Shown here: in pieces, positions 1 to 8,325 of the stretch
How the letters are laid out: each line of letters begins with the position of its first letter
How positions within the stretch are numbered: position 1 is the stretch's first letter
Assembly: GCF_014200435.1 (NCBI RefSeq)
Contig: NZ_JACHBR010000001.1
Coordinates: forward strand, 806,001 to 870,000
Direction of reading: 5' to 3'
Source: Sphaerisporangium krabiense
GTDB taxonomy: Bacteria > Actinomycetota > Actinomycetes > Streptosporangiales > Streptosporangiaceae
Length of the DNA: 64,000 nt
Translations under genes and position numbers: made by a program
Notes under the pieces: generated by a model
Database searches by the model: none
The model's input: only the letters and a program-made list of their open reading frames with translations
What the model was told of the DNA's origin: nothing

Positions 1-812
1 ACGAGAACCAGGTCCGCGACGATCTCGCGCGCGCCTCGGTGACCGCCCTGTCCTTCGTCGCCCAGTCCGCCCGCGGGCTCGGCCTGCCCATGGTTCCGCA
101 GTCCCGCGTCGACGAGGCCGACACGATCGTCGAGCGCTTCATGATCCGCTGGCGCGGCGAGCCCGACCCCAAGCACGTCAAGGCCATCGACGCCTACTGG
201 ACCTCCGCCGCCGAGCACGGCATGAACGCCTCCACGTTCACCGCCCGCGTCATCGCCTCGACCGGCGCCGACGTGGCCGCCGCGCTGTCGGGCGCCGTCG
301 GCGCGATGTCCGGCCCGCTGCACGGCGGCGCGCCCGCGCGCGTGCTGCACATGATCGAGGAGGTCGAGCGCATCGGCGACGCGGAGACCTACGTCAAGAA
401 CGCCCTGGACTCCGGCGAGCGCCTGATGGGCTTCGGCCACCGGGTGTACCGCGCCGAGGACCCGCGGGCCCGCGTGCTGCGCCGCACCGCCCAGGAGCTC
501 AACGCGCCGCGCTACGAGGTGGCGTGCGCGCTGGAAAAGGCCGCGCTGGCCGAGCTGCACGCCCGCAAGCCCGACCGCGTCCTCGCGACGAACGTGGAGT
601 TCTGGGCCGCGATCATGCTGGACTTCGCCGAGGTCCCTTCGCACATGTTCACCTCCATGTTCACCTGTGCGCGCACCGCGGGCTGGGCCGCACACATCCT
701 GGAGCAGAAGCGCACCGGACGCCTCGTGCGGCCGAGCGCGCGTTACGTCGGCCCGCCGCAGCGCTCGATCAACGACGTGCCGGGCGCGGCCGAGGTCGTC
801 GGCAAGAGCTGA
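1..812 (+). CDS. Citrate synthase 2 (5' end outside window)
   Basis: C-terminal part of a citrate synthase family enzyme that condenses acetyl-CoA (or another acyl-CoA) with oxaloacetate in the cytoplasm. The reading frame is open to the window edge (first full codon at 3), so the GTG at 39 is probably internal and the N-terminus is missing. The family motifs EHGMNAS, GPLHGG and GFGHRVY carry the expected histidines. At the position where most citrate synthases have the catalytic Asp of an NVDFY motif this protein reads NVEFW, a conservative Asp-to-Glu change that I recall being normal for the actinobacterial citrate synthase 2 group. A hairpin terminator follows at 913-939 and serC lies downstream on the same strand. 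The family is clear; whether the substrate is acetyl- or propionyl-CoA is not. Confidence 0.9.
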   Translation, partial: ENQVRDDLARASVTALSFVAQSARGLGLPMVPQSRVDEADTIVERFMIRWRGEPDPKHVKAIDAYWTSAAEHGMNASTFTARVIASTGADVAAALSGAVGAMSGPLHGGAPARVLHMIEEVERIGDAETYVKNALDSGERLMGFGHRVYRAEDPRARVLRRTAQELNAPRYEVACALEKAALAELHARKPDRVLATNVEFWAAIMLDFAEVPSHMFTSMFTCARTAGWAAHILEQKRTGRLVRPSARYVGPPQRSINDVPGAAEVVGKS

Positions 813-912
813 CCCCCGCGCTTCCCCTTCCGAGCAGATTCCGGGCAGATCCCGAGCAGACCCTCCCCCGCCGTCCCGGCCCTCGCCGGACCGGCGCACA
901 CACCCCCGTGCG

Positions 913-939
913 AGGCCCGCAGCCCCCGGTTGCGGGCCT
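913..939 (+). terminator. Hairpin terminator after citrate synthase gene
   Basis: A perfect 9-bp inverted repeat (AGGCCCGCA at 913-921, TGCGGGCCT at 931-939, 9-nt loop) lies about 100 nt past the citrate synthase stop. A strong GC stem with little T-run is the usual actinomycete terminator form. It separates this gene from serC. Confidence 0.6.
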
Positions 940-1050
940 TGAGCGTGTTCCCGGCCCATCCCGGCCCAGGGCGTGCCGCGCGGACCCACGGCACGCCCAC
1001 CTGGCCGTTCGCCCGCGGCTCGCCCGTATCTCACGATCCGGACCCTCGGC

Positions 1051-2197
<1,147 letters not shown>

Positions 2198-2253
2198 CGC
2201 CCGGCCCGTCGCGCCCCTGAGGGCGTCGCGCTCCTGAGGGCCTCGCGGGGCTC

Positions 2254-2670
2254 TCAGGAGGACGGTGGCGGCACCCAGCCGGGGCCGCCACCCCCGAGGT
2301 CGCCGTGCCCGGCGGTGCGCCGGGCGAGCTCCTCCAGGAGGCGCAGGGCGTCGTCCAGGTCGACGCTGCGGGCGAAGCAGGACAGCACGGGAGCCCGGTC
2401 GGGGCTCGCGGCGAGGGCCTCCAGCATCACGGCGGTGACGTGTTCGTCACGGGTGCGGCTCGCGGAGTAGCGGAACGCCTTGCGCTCGGCGGTGCGCCGC
2501 ACCAGGCCCTTCCTGGCCAGCCGCTCGGCGACGGTCTGGACCGTGGTGTACGCGAGCGGCTTTTCCGCCCCCTCGTTGAGCAGGCTCAGCACCTCGCGGA
2601 CGAGCAAAGGGTGCGGGGAATCCCAGAGCACCTCCATGATGGCGCTCTCCAAGGACCCCAGATTGTTCAC
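2254..2670 (-). CDS. BlaI/MecI/CopY-family transcriptional repressor
   Basis: A 138-residue winged-helix regulator of the penicillinase-repressor family. The N-terminal half (LGSLESAIMEVLW, then YTTVQTVAERLARKGLVRR, about residues 4-60) is the DNA-binding domain; the rest is the dimerisation region. The GTG start at 2670 is preceded by GGAGAG at a normal distance. The usual partner, an M56/BlaR-type membrane sensor protease, is not next to it; the adjacent membrane protease on this strand is a rhomboid, an unrelated family. The C-terminus is unusually Gly/Pro-rich. The target genes cannot be told from here; cell-wall stress or metal response would be usual for the family. Confidence 0.85.
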   Translation of the reverse strand: MNNLGSLESAIMEVLWDSPHPLLVREVLSLLNEGAEKPLAYTTVQTVAERLARKGLVRRTAERKAFRYSASRTRDEHVTAVMLEALAASPDRAPVLSCFARSVDLDDALRLLEELARRTAGHGDLGGGGPGWVPPPSS

Positions 2671-2763
2671 GCCGCCATTCTCTCCAATCGTCCGGGTCCA
2701 CGGCCAGGCGAACGGAGAAGGCTCTGGCCCGCCGCGGCCGGGCCTCCCGGACGGCGGCGGGGG

Positions 2764-3420
2764 TCAGGCCGGGAGCGCGCGCCTCCTCCTGCGGAGCGTC
2801 CAGGCGGCGAGGACGCCGCCGATCAGCCCGAACAGGTGACCCTGCCACGAGATGCCGGGCTGACCGGGGAGCACGCCCCAGATCAGGGAGTAGTAGAGGA
2901 GGGCGACGCCGAGGCCGAGGGCGATGTCGAGGATGTGCCTATCGAAAAGCCCGCGCGTCACGACATATCCGAAATAGCCGAATACGAGGCCGCTGGCCCC
3001 GACCGTGAGCCCGCCCGGAGCGCTGAGGAACCAGACGCCGAGCCCGCTCACCAGGATGATGATCAGGCTGGCGGCGAAGAAGCGGCCGAGACCGCGCAGG
3101 GCCGCGAGGAAACCCAGAATGGCGAGCGGCAACGTGTTCGCCATGAGGTGACCGAAGCCCGCGTGCAGGAACGGGGCCATCAGGATGCCCCCGAGGCCGT
3201 TGACGTCGTGGGCGACGATGCCGAGCCGGTCGAGGTCCATCGGCATGATGTAGTCGGCGATCTCGACGGCCCATTCGAGCGCCACGAGGAGGGCCACGAC
3301 CACGGCGGCGGCCGCCGCCCCCGTGACCAGGCTGCCCACGCGCCGTCTGACCGCCTGCCCGGAGTACCCGGACGCTCCGGACGTACGTTCCGGGGTCAGC
3401 CCGGTCGCGTAGTCGTTCAT
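2764..3420 (-). CDS. Rhomboid-family intramembrane serine protease
   Basis: A membrane protein of 218 residues with about six hydrophobic segments. The rhomboid signature is complete: HLMAN (His91, Asn95) for the oxyanion hole, GASG with nucleophile Ser143, and GHLFGLIGG with catalytic His195. It should cleave transmembrane helices of unknown partners in the cell membrane. The ATG at 3420 opens a short cytoplasmic N-terminus before the first helix near residue 31. It lies upstream of the BlaI-type gene on the same strand with a 93-nt gap, so co-transcription is possible. Nothing suggests loss of activity. Confidence 0.9.
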   Translation of the reverse strand: MNDYATGLTPERTSGASGYSGQAVRRRVGSLVTGAAAAAVVVALLVALEWAVEIADYIMPMDLDRLGIVAHDVNGLGGILMAPFLHAGFGHLMANTLPLAILGFLAALRGLGRFFAASLIIILVSGLGVWFLSAPGGLTVGASGLVFGYFGYVVTRGLFDRHILDIALGLGVALLYYSLIWGVLPGQPGISWQGHLFGLIGGVLAAWTLRRRRRALPA

Positions 3421-3502
3421 CGCTCTCCTCTTGTACCGCCCCGCTCAACTCTCCCTTTACCGTACGCAATGCGGGTTTAACCCGCGATTTCGCGGGAGAC
3501 AC

Positions 3503-3545
3503 AAAAAAGGCGCATGTTGCCCACATTGAGGCGGCAACATGCGCC
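3503..3545 (-). terminator. Rho-independent terminator after enoyl-CoA hydratase gene
   Basis: A perfect 13-bp inverted repeat (3509-3521 with 3533-3545, 11-nt loop) is followed on the minus strand by a run of six T (AAAAAA at 3503-3508 on the plus strand). It sits 46 nt beyond the stop of the enoyl-CoA hydratase gene, with the T-run on the correct side for minus-strand transcription. Confidence 0.85.
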
Positions 3546-3591
3546 GAACGGTGATCATTTATGCGGATAAAGATCACTCAGCGTTCGATGA

Positions 3592-4356
3592 TCATTCTCC
3601 GGTCCACCGGGGCGCCCGCTTCTGCGCGAACGCCGCCGCGCCCTCCTGGGCGTCCTTGGAGCCGAACACCGGACCGCTGATCGCCGCCTGCCGCGCGAAC
3701 ATCTCCTCGCGCGGCCAGTCGGCGGACTCCACCACGATCCGCTTGGTCGCCAGCAGCGCCAGCGGCGCGTTCGCGGCGATCTTCTCCGCGACCTCCCTGG
3801 CCGCCGCCAGCGCCTCCCCCGGCGGGGTCACCCGGTTGACCAGCCCCAGCTCGCGCAGCCGGTCGGCCGGGTAGAAGTCGCCGGTCAAGGCGATCTCCAT
3901 GGCGATGTGGTACGGGATGCGGCGGGGCAGCCGCATGATCCCGCCCGCGGCCGCCACCAGGCCGCGCTTCGGCTCCGGCAGGCCGAACCTGGCCTCCCGC
4001 GACGCCACGACGATGTCGCAGGACAGCACCAGCTCGAACCCGCCGGCCAGCGCATACCCCTCCACGGCCGCGACGACGGGCTTCCTCGGCGGACCCTCGG
4101 TGATGCCGCCGAACCCTCGCCCCTCGACGACGGGAAGGTCACCGCTCAGGAAACCCTTCAGGTCCATGCCCGCGGAGAAGTTGCCGCCCGCCCCGGTCAG
4201 GACGTACACCGAGACGTCCTTGCGCTCCTCCAGCTCGTCCAGCGCCGCCGCCACGCCGCGCGCGACCGCCCCGTTGATGGCGTTCCTGACCTCGGGCCTG
4301 TTGATGGTGATGACGGCGACGCCGCCGTCCACCTCGACGAGAACCTCGTCGGACAT
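3592..4356 (-). CDS. Enoyl-CoA hydratase/isomerase (crotonase family)
   Basis: A 254-residue crotonase-fold protein of typical length. Oxyanion-hole segments are visible at FSAGMDLKG (about residue 60) and YALAGGFEL (about residue 101), and the FGLPEPKRGL segment supplies the usual acidic residue around position 124-128. It probably hydrates or isomerises an enoyl-CoA in fatty-acid, branched-chain or aromatic degradation. It follows the SDR gene on the same strand with an 18-nt gap, and both activities belong to successive steps of beta-oxidation, so the two likely form one operon. The exact substrate is unknown. Confidence 0.9.
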   Translation of the reverse strand: MSDEVLVEVDGGVAVITINRPEVRNAINGAVARGVAAALDELEERKDVSVYVLTGAGGNFSAGMDLKGFLSGDLPVVEGRGFGGITEGPPRKPVVAAVEGYALAGGFELVLSCDIVVASREARFGLPEPKRGLVAAAGGIMRLPRRIPYHIAMEIALTGDFYPADRLRELGLVNRVTPPGEALAAAREVAEKIAANAPLALLATKRIVVESADWPREEMFARQAAISGPVFGSKDAQEGAAAFAQKRAPRWTGE

Positions 4357-4374
4357 CCTGCACCTCCGCTGGGG

Positions 4375-5148
4375 TCACTTGGGCTGGAAGCGGATGCCGC
4401 CGTCGAAGCGGATGACCTCGCCGTTCATGTAGTCGTTCTCGACCAGCGAGCGGACGAGCCGCGCGAACTCCGACGCGCGGCCCATGCGCTTGGGGAAGGG
4501 GACCGGCGCGGACAGCTTGGCCTTGAACGCCTCGGCCTCCGGGCCGCTCCCGTAGATCGGGGTGTCGATGATGCCGGGGCAGATCGTCAGCACCCGGACG
4601 CCGATCGCGGCCAGGTCGCGCGCGGCGGGCAGGGTCATGCCGATGATGCCGCCCTTGGAGGCGGAGTAGGCGACCTGGCCGGTCTGTCCCTCGATGCCCG
4701 CCACCGAGGCGGTGTTGACGACGACGCCGCGCTGACCGTCCTCGTCCACCGGGTCGGTCTTGGCGATCGCGGCGGCGCCGATCCGCATGAGGTTGAACGT
4801 GCCGATCAGGTTGATGTCGATCACGCGCCGGTAGGCGGCCAGATCGTGCGGCGCGCCGTCGCGGGCCACCGTGCGGGCCGCCCAGCCGATGCCGGCGCTG
4901 TTGATCACACCGCGCAGGGGCCTGCCCGTCGCCACGGCGGCGTCCACCGCCGCCTGGACCGAGGTCTCGTCGGAGACGTCGGTGTGCGCGAAGACCCCGC
5001 CGAGCTCGTCGGCGATCGCCTTGCCGCGCTCGGCGTTGACGTCGGCGATGACGACCGTGGCGCCGATGCGCGCCAGTTCGCGAGCCGTGGCCTCACCGAG
5101 GCCGCTGGCACCGCCTGAGATGATTGCTGCTGCTCCGTTCAGGTCCAT
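4375..5148 (-). CDS. SDR oxidoreductase, 3-hydroxyacyl-CoA dehydrogenase-like
   Basis: Short-chain dehydrogenase of 257 residues. The nucleotide-binding GGASGLG motif is at residues 12-18, an acidic residue after VVIAD points to NAD(H), NSAG is at 83-86, and the catalytic Ser148, Tyr161 and Lys165 (YSASK) are all present. The overall pattern resembles HSD17B10-type 3-hydroxyacyl-CoA dehydrogenases, which fits the enoyl-CoA hydratase gene directly downstream. I start at the ATG at 5148 because the fold begins there and AGGG lies upstream; a GTG at 5169 would add seven residues but has no ribosome-binding site. Confidence 0.88.
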   Translation of the reverse strand: MDLNGAAAIISGGASGLGEATARELARIGATVVIADVNAERGKAIADELGGVFAHTDVSDETSVQAAVDAAVATGRPLRGVINSAGIGWAARTVARDGAPHDLAAYRRVIDINLIGTFNLMRIGAAAIAKTDPVDEDGQRGVVVNTASVAGIEGQTGQVAYSASKGGIIGMTLPAARDLAAIGVRVLTICPGIIDTPIYGSGPEAEAFKAKLSAPVPFPKRMGRASEFARLVRSLVENDYMNGEVIRFDGGIRFQPK

Positions 5149-5195
5149 ATCGTGGACCCTAACGGGCACCCGAATGAAGTTCTACTACGGGTGGC

Positions 5196-5537
5196 TCAAA
5201 TCTCGCCGGAGATCGCGGCGTCGACGTCGGCGTACACCTTGATGCGGCGGTCGAGGCCGGTCGTCCGTAAGATGCGCGCCACCGGAGGCTGCGGGGCGGC
5301 CAGGGAGACGCCGCCGCCCTCGCCGGTCGCGAGGCGCCACGCCTCGATCAGCACCGACAGGCCGCTCGAATCCATGAACGACAGCTTGTCGAGGTCGAGG
5401 ACGAGGCGGTTGGCGTCCTGCAGGATGGCCTCGCGCACCTCGTCGCGCAGGAACGGCGCCGTGAAAAGATCCAGCTCGCCTTCGACCGCGACCACGACGG
5501 CATCGGCGTACACGCGTCGCGCGAGCCGCAATTTCAT
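5196..5537 (-). CDS. STAS-domain anti-sigma factor antagonist
   Basis: A single STAS domain of 113 residues, like SpoIIAA/RsbV. The phosphorylatable motif FMDSSGL is at residues 54-60. Such proteins bind and release anti-sigma kinases in partner-switching control of stress or developmental sigma factors. The ATG at 5537 has an AGGAGG ribosome-binding site. No anti-sigma kinase or sigma factor gene is adjacent, so the partners must be encoded elsewhere. A second stand-alone STAS protein is at 10299-10670. Confidence 0.88.
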   Translation of the reverse strand: MKLRLARRVYADAVVVAVEGELDLFTAPFLRDEVREAILQDANRLVLDLDKLSFMDSSGLSVLIEAWRLATGEGGGVSLAAPQPPVARILRTTGLDRRIKVYADVDAAISGEI

Positions 5538-5678
5538 AGGAACCTCCTCCGCGGGCCCACTTTACTTCGCGGAGACGGGGACGGCGGTCACGCCGCGTGA
5601 GATCGCCGAAATCGGCGGCCACCGACGCGGGAGCCGCCGGCCTTCGCGTGCGGACGCGCGAGGCCGGGCGTCACCGGC

Positions 5679-6428
5679 TCAGGCGGGGCGGTCGGCCACC
5701 GCGAAGCCGAACGGCAGCTCCAGGCGGTGCGCGGCGAGCAGGGCGTCGTCGGCGAGGATCTCGCGGGTGGGGCCGTCGGCCGCGATCACGCCTCCGGACA
5801 GGATGAGCGAGCGTTCGCACAGCTCCAGGGCGTACGGCAGGTCGTGCGTGACCATCAGCACCGTGACGTCCAGGGACCGCAGGATCTGCGCCAGCTCGCG
5901 GCGCGAGGCCGGGTCGAGGTTGGAGGACGGCTCGTCCAGCACGAGGATCTCCGGCCGCATGGCCAGCACCGTGGCCACCGCCACCCGGCGGCGCTGCCCG
6001 AAGGACAGGTGGTGCGGCGGCCGGTCGGCGATGTCGGGCAGCCCGACCTGTTCCAGGGCCTCCTTGACCCGCAGCTCCAGCTCGGCGCCGCGCACGCCGA
6101 GGTTGGCCGGGCCGAACGCCACGTCCTCGCGCACCGTGGGCATGAACAACTGGTCGTCGGGATCCTGGAACACCAGCCCGACCCTGCGGCGGATCTCGGG
6201 CAAGGTGTCCTTGCGTACCGGCAGGCCGGCGACCTCGACGGTCCCGTGCCCGGCGGTCAGGATGCCGTTGAGGTGCATGACCAGCGTGGTCTTCCCCGCG
6301 CCGTTCGGGCCGAGCAGCGCCACCCGCTCGCCGCGCCCGATGGTGAGATCGACGCCGAACAGCGCCTGGGTGCCGTCGGGGTAGGCGTAGGCGAGCTCGC
6401 CGACCCGCAGCGACGGGGGCACGGTCAC
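5679..6428 (-). CDS. cbiO: ECF metal transporter ATPase (CbiO-like)
   Basis: ATP-binding subunit of a group I energy-coupling-factor importer for cobalt or nickel, at the inner face of the membrane. Walker A GPNGAGKTT begins at residue 40, the signature is LSFGQ (141-145) and Walker B is ILVLDEP (161-167), with the H-loop MVTHD following. The GTG start at 6428 overlaps the cbiQ stop by 4 nt (GTGA), so translation is coupled. It is the last gene of the cbiM-cbiQ-cbiO operon. The 249-residue product is slightly short for CbiO but complete. Confidence 0.92.
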   Translation of the reverse strand: MTVPPSLRVGELAYAYPDGTQALFGVDLTIGRGERVALLGPNGAGKTTLVMHLNGILTAGHGTVEVAGLPVRKDTLPEIRRRVGLVFQDPDDQLFMPTVREDVAFGPANLGVRGAELELRVKEALEQVGLPDIADRPPHHLSFGQRRRVAVATVLAMRPEILVLDEPSSNLDPASRRELAQILRSLDVTVLMVTHDLPYALELCERSLILSGGVIAADGPTREILADDALLAAHRLELPFGFAVADRPA

Positions 6429-7189
6429 GCGAGGCTCCAGGAGAGCGCGGCCGTGACCAGCGCGGCCGCCGGGAGGGCGGCGGCGACGGCCCAGCTCGCC
6501 GCCGGGGCCGCGATGTCGTCGATGATGGGCATGGACCCGTTGTACCCCCTGCTGAGCATGGCCAGGTGCACCCGCTCCCCCCGCTCGTAGGAGCGGATGA
6601 ACAGCGCGCCCGCCGACTTGGCCAGCACGGGGAGCTGGCGGACGTCGCGGGCCGCGAAGCCGCGCGACTCGCGGGCGACGCGCATGCGGCGCATCTCGTC
6701 CAGGATGACGTCCATGTAGCGCAGCATGAACATCGCGATCTGCACGAGCAAGGGGGGCAGCCGGAGCCGCCGCGCGCCGAGCAGCATCATGCGCGGCTCG
6801 GTCGTGGCGGCGAGCAGGATGCTGGCGACGACGCCGAGCGTCGCCTTGGCCAGGATGTTCCACGCCGCCCAGAGCCCCTCGGCGCTGAGCGACAGGCCGA
6901 GGACCTCGACGCGCTCCCCCAGCCCGATGACCGGCAGCGCGACCGCGAAGACCACGAACGGCACCTCGATCACCATGCGCCGCAGCACGAACCCCGCGGG
7001 CACGCGGGCCAGGGCCGCCACCGCCGCCAGCAGCAGGGCGTACACCCCGAAGGCCCAGAAGGCGTCCCTCGGGGTGGCGACCACGACGACGGCGAACGCG
7101 GCCACGGCGGGCAGCTTGCACTGCGGGGGCAGGCGGTGGACCACCGTGTCCCCCGGCCGGTAGAGCTGGTGGTGGTGCCCGGCGCCCAC
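6425..7189 (-). CDS. cbiQ: ECF metal transporter T component (CbiQ)
   Basis: Transmembrane coupling subunit of the cobalt/nickel ECF importer, 254 residues with several hydrophobic helices. The conserved coupling-helix pattern is visible (RESRGF near residue 176, then LSRGYNG further on), matching the paired Ala-Arg-Gly type motifs that dock on the ATPases. The GTG at 7189 starts within the cbiM stop codon (TAGTG, 1-nt overlap). An N-terminal HHH stretch follows the start. It works with CbiM/N as substrate-binding part and CbiO as motor. Confidence 0.9.
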   Translation of the reverse strand: MGAGHHHQLYRPGDTVVHRLPPQCKLPAVAAFAVVVVATPRDAFWAFGVYALLLAAVAALARVPAGFVLRRMVIEVPFVVFAVALPVIGLGERVEVLGLSLSAEGLWAAWNILAKATLGVVASILLAATTEPRMMLLGARRLRLPPLLVQIAMFMLRYMDVILDEMRRMRVARESRGFAARDVRQLPVLAKSAGALFIRSYERGERVHLAMLSRGYNGSMPIIDDIAAPAASWAVAAALPAAALVTAALSWSLA

Positions 7190-8229
7190 TACGCGCCCGT
7201 TCGCACGACGCTCTCGCCGTGGCGGGCGCGGCGGCGGACCCCGTAGAAGATCGCTCCTCCGGCCAGCACCGTGATGCCCACCCCGGCCACGCCGGCGACG
7301 CCGACGGCCAGGCGCTCGTTGCCGACGCCCTTGACGCCGTAGTCGGCCAGCGGCGAGTCGCCGAGGGCGTGGTCGCGCTCCTGGGCGTTCAGGCCCTTGT
7401 CGCCGGCGACCTTCTCCAGGCCGTCGGGGCTGCTGGAGGCGTAGAAGGAGACCACCCCGGCGAGCAGGACGGCCACCAGCGCGCCGCCGACCAGCAGAGG
7501 GCGCGGGCTCCGGGCCGGCGCGGGCGCGGGCTCGGGGGCGACCTCGGTCTCGACGCCGTCCCTGCGCAGCCTCAGCGGCGCGGTGAGGCCCCGCGCGCCG
7601 TACACGAGGTCGGGGCGCACGGCCAGCACGCTGCTCACCGTCAGCGCCGTGATCAGACCCTCGCCGATGCCGATGAGGACGTGCACGCCGCCCATGGCGA
7701 CCGCGACCGAGGACACGTCGATCGGCGCGGTGCCGCCGATCCAGAACAGCAGCGTGAACACCAGCGCGGAGGCGGGGACCGAGACCAGGGCCCCGGCGAA
7801 CGCGGCGACGGGGACCGCGGCGCGCCCGCGCGGCAGGGCGCGGGCGACCAGGCGGAACACCGCCCATCCCACGACGGCCGTCACGATCGCCATCAGCGAG
7901 ATGTTGACGCCCAGGGCCGTCAGGCCGCCGTCCGCGAAGAAGAAGCCCTGGACGAGCAGGACGACGGCGACGCAGAGCACGGCGGTGTACGGCCCGACGA
8001 GCACGGCGGCGAGGGCGCCCCCGAGGAGGTGACCGCTGGTGCCGGCGGCGACGGGGAAGTTGAGCATCTGGACGGCGAAGATGAACGCCGCCACGAGGCC
8101 GGCCATGGGGGCGGTGCGGTCGTCCAGCTCGCGGCGCGCGCCGCGCAGGCAGACGCCGAGCCCCGCCACGGCGAAGGCTCCGGCCCCGATGGACACCGCT
8201 GCGTCGAAGAAACCGTCAGGTACGTGCAC
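7189..8229 (-). CDS. cbiM: CbiM-CbiN (NikMN-type) fusion, metal-binding S component
   Basis: Substrate-binding membrane subunit for Ni2+ or Co2+. It starts with the diagnostic metal-chelating N-terminus, (M)HVPDG, where His2 and the free amino terminus bind metal; this fixes the GTG at 8229, which has GGAGG 6 nt upstream. Residues 1 to about 210 form CbiM; an Ala/Pro-rich linker (about 225-240) leads to a CbiN-like domain with a helix on each side of the segment GDKGLNAQERDHALGDSPLA. Such M-N fusions occur for both Co and Ni. The Nur-like box in its promoter favours nickel. Confidence 0.9.
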   Translation of the reverse strand: MHVPDGFFDAAVSIGAGAFAVAGLGVCLRGARRELDDRTAPMAGLVAAFIFAVQMLNFPVAAGTSGHLLGGALAAVLVGPYTAVLCVAVVLLVQGFFFADGGLTALGVNISLMAIVTAVVGWAVFRLVARALPRGRAAVPVAAFAGALVSVPASALVFTLLFWIGGTAPIDVSSVAVAMGGVHVLIGIGEGLITALTVSSVLAVRPDLVYGARGLTAPLRLRRDGVETEVAPEPAPAPARSPRPLLVGGALVAVLLAGVVSFYASSSPDGLEKVAGDKGLNAQERDHALGDSPLADYGVKGVGNERLAVGVAGVAGVGITVLAGGAIFYGVRRRARHGESVVRTGA

Positions 8230-8261
8230 GTGGAGCCTCCGGCGATGGTTCGGACCGCCCA

Positions 8262-8300
8262 ACTCTATGCCGATGGGTTGTATTTGCAAAAGACTGGCAT
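8262..8300 (-). promoter_or_regulatory. cbiMQO promoter overlapping a Nur-like nickel box
   Basis: On the minus strand, TTGCAA (8284-8289) and TAGAGT (8262-8267) form a -35/-10 pair with a 16-nt spacer, about 33 nt before the cbiM start. The same TTGCAA is one arm of TTGCAA-N5-TGGCAT (8284-8300, plus-strand reading), close to the Streptomyces Nur consensus TTGCAA-N5-TTGCAA as I remember it. A nickel-loaded Fur-family repressor bound here would block the -35 element. The second half matches only 4 of 6 positions. Confidence 0.45.
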
Positions 8301-8325
8301 TAAGGGCGGTGACGTGAACGTCCCC

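Noticed and set aside
5149-5169. Longer start of the SDR gene at GTG 5169
   Set aside because: No ribosome-binding site and the extra residues are not part of the fold.
8230-8325. Cobalamin riboswitch before cbiM
   Set aside because: The leader is too short and lacks a B12-box-like segment.
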